Assembly: GCA_029216955.1 (NCBI GenBank)
Contig: JANAVB010023997.1
Span: 337,501 to 401,500 of the forward strand
Source: Iris pallida
Lineage: Eukaryota > Streptophyta > Magnoliopsida > Asparagales > Iridaceae
Direction: 5' to 3'
Length of the DNA: 64,000 nt
In this document: in pieces, positions 62,361 to 64,000 of the stretch
How positions within the stretch are numbered: position 1 is the stretch's first letter
Layout: every line of letters begins with the position of its first letter
Position numbers and translations under genes: made by a program
Notes under the pieces: generated by a model
Database searches by the model: none
The model's input: only the letters and a program-made list of their open reading frames with translations
What the model was told of the DNA's origin: nothing

Positions 62361-63125
62361 TGTGATAATAGTTTTCAAAATCCCTATTTTCCTTTGGCCA
62401 AATTTGATAGCTTTTGATCTTTGGAGACTTCCGACTTCCCGAACGATTGCTGGCAGCCACGACCTCATTTTTGCTTGACATCTTTTTGGAATCGTCTCGA
62501 GGTCATCTTTTAGAATATATAATTTATTTATTGATATTATTTTGTGAATTTCTAGAGATTTATTTGAGTGTCGGTTGTCGAAAACTCGATACATCGCATA
62601 ATTTTCGAGATTTCAGGAGTTTTCGACTCCGATTTGCGATACGTTTGAGGTTTTGTAAAGCTGATGCAATGATCTTCGACATATAATTTTTTCAAAAATT
62701 TAGAAATTTATTTACTATTTTATTTATTAAGATGAACTCAGATTTGATCAGTAAATCACCGATATGGTCATGGTTTGCCATAACAACGATAATTTTTGAC
62801 CAAATCATGATTTTGTGGCGCGGTCAATTCCGATACACTCATGGCACTGAAAACAACCAAGATGCACTTTCAACCTTGAGGTTATAATATTTGACTAGTT
62901 AGTTAATGGCACGCCTCGATTTGCATGCCATGGTTTCTAAAATTAGAAATATGAATTTCTATGGCCAAAATTTTCTATTTGAATTATATTTCAGATTATT
63001 ATTAGGTTAAATTAGATTTTTAAGTAATTTATTTTAGAATTAAATAATATTATTATTATTTTGGATTTTAAGGATGGGTTGGGCTTCAAACTGTAGAAGC
63101 ATGAAAAAGAGGGATATTGCTTCTA

Positions 63126-63176
63126 ATCCCACATCGGAAAAGAGAAGAAGAGAGGTCTCATTCCACTATATATATA
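63126..63176 (+). promoter_or_regulatory. snRNA-type promoter signature: USE plus TATA box
   Basis: ATCCCACATCG (63126-63136) matches the plant upstream sequence element RTCCCACATCG exactly, and TATATATATA (63167-63176) follows after 30 bases, near the spacing of Pol II-type snRNA genes. No known snRNA follows. Such a motif also occurs inside plant retroelement LTRs, where this one lies. Confidence 0.45.
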
Positions 63177-63198
63177 GAGCCACTTTGCCTCCTTTGAA

Positions 63199-63498
63199 AT
63201 GGGCACCAAAAATAAAAAAAGAAAAAGAAAAGGGAGCCCGTTGTCCAGGGAGCCCGTTCGAGCCACAAAAAGTTGCAACAGTGCTTCTTCTTCTTCTGGA
63301 TCGACTGCAAGTTCTTCCCTTGCCATCTTGGCAAAGAAAAGTAGGGCTAGTGCAAAGAAGTCCAAGGCAGCACAAGCCATGCGCCTCGAATGTGCTATGC
63401 CGACAGCAAACCAGAAGCATGCGTTCAAAATCATGCGCGCTGCTGATGGTAAGTTGTACAGAGTCGACTCTGGCGCATCTGTGCTAGAAACGAGTTGA
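63199..63498 (+). CDS. Hypothetical Lys/Ser-rich 99-residue frame, doubtful
   Basis: ATG 63199 to TGA 63496: basic start (KNKKRKRKG), Ser-rich middle, second basic run (AKKSRASAKKSK). No family recognised. A GGTAAGT within the frame (63448-63454) could be a splice donor. The only promoter-like signal would place transcription start almost on the ATG. It lies in LTR sequence; most likely not a gene. Confidence 0.2.
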   Translation: MGTKNKKRKRKGSPLSREPVRATKSCNSASSSSGSTASSSLAILAKKSRASAKKSKAAQAMRLECAMPTANQKHAFKIMRAADGKLYRVDSGASVLETS

Positions 63499-64000
63499 CT
63501 TTCAAAGTCCCTGTCCCACTTGGACGCATCTACTGCGTATCGAACCAAGTCTGGCTGGGCAACTGCGATGTTGCGTCCATGCGCCCAGCTGGGTGATGCG
63601 CATGAAGTGGATTCATTTTACGATACGTGCTGCTCTCTTACTTATGATTTGGGTGCATTTCATGTGCTGGAACTGGATCAACGAGCTGCTGCATTCACAT
63701 AACCATCCAGCGCCTGGCCTTGCCATGCGCCTGAAGGGGGTGTAAATGTGAAACTCTCGCCTTATAATTAATACAATATGATCCCTCACAGACGTATATC
63801 GGGAGAGATGACCACCATACACAACTCGTCCCTCACAAGACATGCTTGTGCTACGATCGCCATCAACTGCTGTTGTCGCAAAATAGCGGCCCCACTACCA
63901 AGGCAATCTGTGTTCCAGTGACTGCAACCTGCTGCACCTATCCGACATTATCTCAAAAAAATGATGCCAATTAAAGAATTTATAACAGCCTACACTCAAC

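Larger units (their letters stand above)
61497..64000 (+). repeat. Plus-strand gypsy LTR, runs off the right edge
   Basis: Starts TGTAAGCC right after the purine run. 61500-62960 aligns, reversed, with 30200-31436 including the GC-rich block (62080-62290), the TA microsatellite and the GACCAAATCATGATTTTGTGG region. After about 63070 the alignment is lost. 63370-63730 is rich in CATGCGC words, reminiscent of the GCCGCAT arrays of Gypsy-1 LTRs. Confidence 0.65.

Noticed and set aside
63180..63500. A snRNA gene downstream of the USE/TATA pair
   Set aside because: The sequence after the TATA box matches no snRNA start that I know and shows no 3' box or T-run terminator.

Overview
The window is nuclear DNA of a flowering plant. 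It has one intact intron-rich plant gene (glutamine-hydrolysing asparagine synthetase, 13 exons, plus strand, 13177-19233) set in dense retrotransposon DNA with plant-type Ty1/copia and Ty3/gypsy polyproteins, a hAT element, a Tourist-like MITE and a tRNA-derived SINE. The synthetase wording and exon layout look to me closest to non-grass monocots, but that is an impression, not a test. I see no rRNA gene, true tRNA gene, CRISPR array or bacterial gene.

Layout: 1-4715 is a minus-strand copia element (Copia-1, TNT1/Tork-like) running off the left edge. 5735-11955 is a second, badly decayed minus-strand copia element (Copia-3) lying between two inverted copies of a 150-bp sequence, probably the arms of an older DNA transposon. 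11956-13176 is the 5' region of the gene. Within the gene, intron 1 holds a 1.2-kb hAT element with a perfect 8-bp target duplication, a fold-back repeat and a SINE between two TA microsatellites; intron 12 holds a 351-bp MITE.

From 19486 to about 54945 the window is a Russian doll of LTR retrotransposons, and most joints can be proved from the sequence. Copia-2 (minus strand) inserted just past the gene's poly(A) signal. It is split by a minus-strand gypsy element (Gypsy-B, 21707-53584, duplication ACATT). Within that lies a second minus-strand gypsy (Gypsy-C), whose 3' LTR was later hit by a 3.6-kb solo LTR (26176-29775, duplication TATCC). The 3' untranslated region of Gypsy-C was hit by a plus-strand Tekay/Del-like gypsy (Gypsy-1, 33058-52274). 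The right LTR of Gypsy-1 was finally hit by a young SIRE-type copia element (42130-50799, duplication CTTGG). The left Gypsy-1 LTR preserves the empty site of that last insertion. 54946-64000 holds fragments of the same gypsy families, including a plus-strand 3' UTR/LTR junction at 61497.

Nothing here forms an operon or pathway. The synthetase is the only host gene I can support. The most unusual retroelement feature is the accessory open reading frame downstream of pol in the SIRE element: it is preceded by a copy of the palindromic CCGAACTCGG array plus TATA box that also forms the promoter of the element's own LTR, suggesting an independently transcribed accessory gene. Retrotransposon coding regions are described with their breaks; none is intact.
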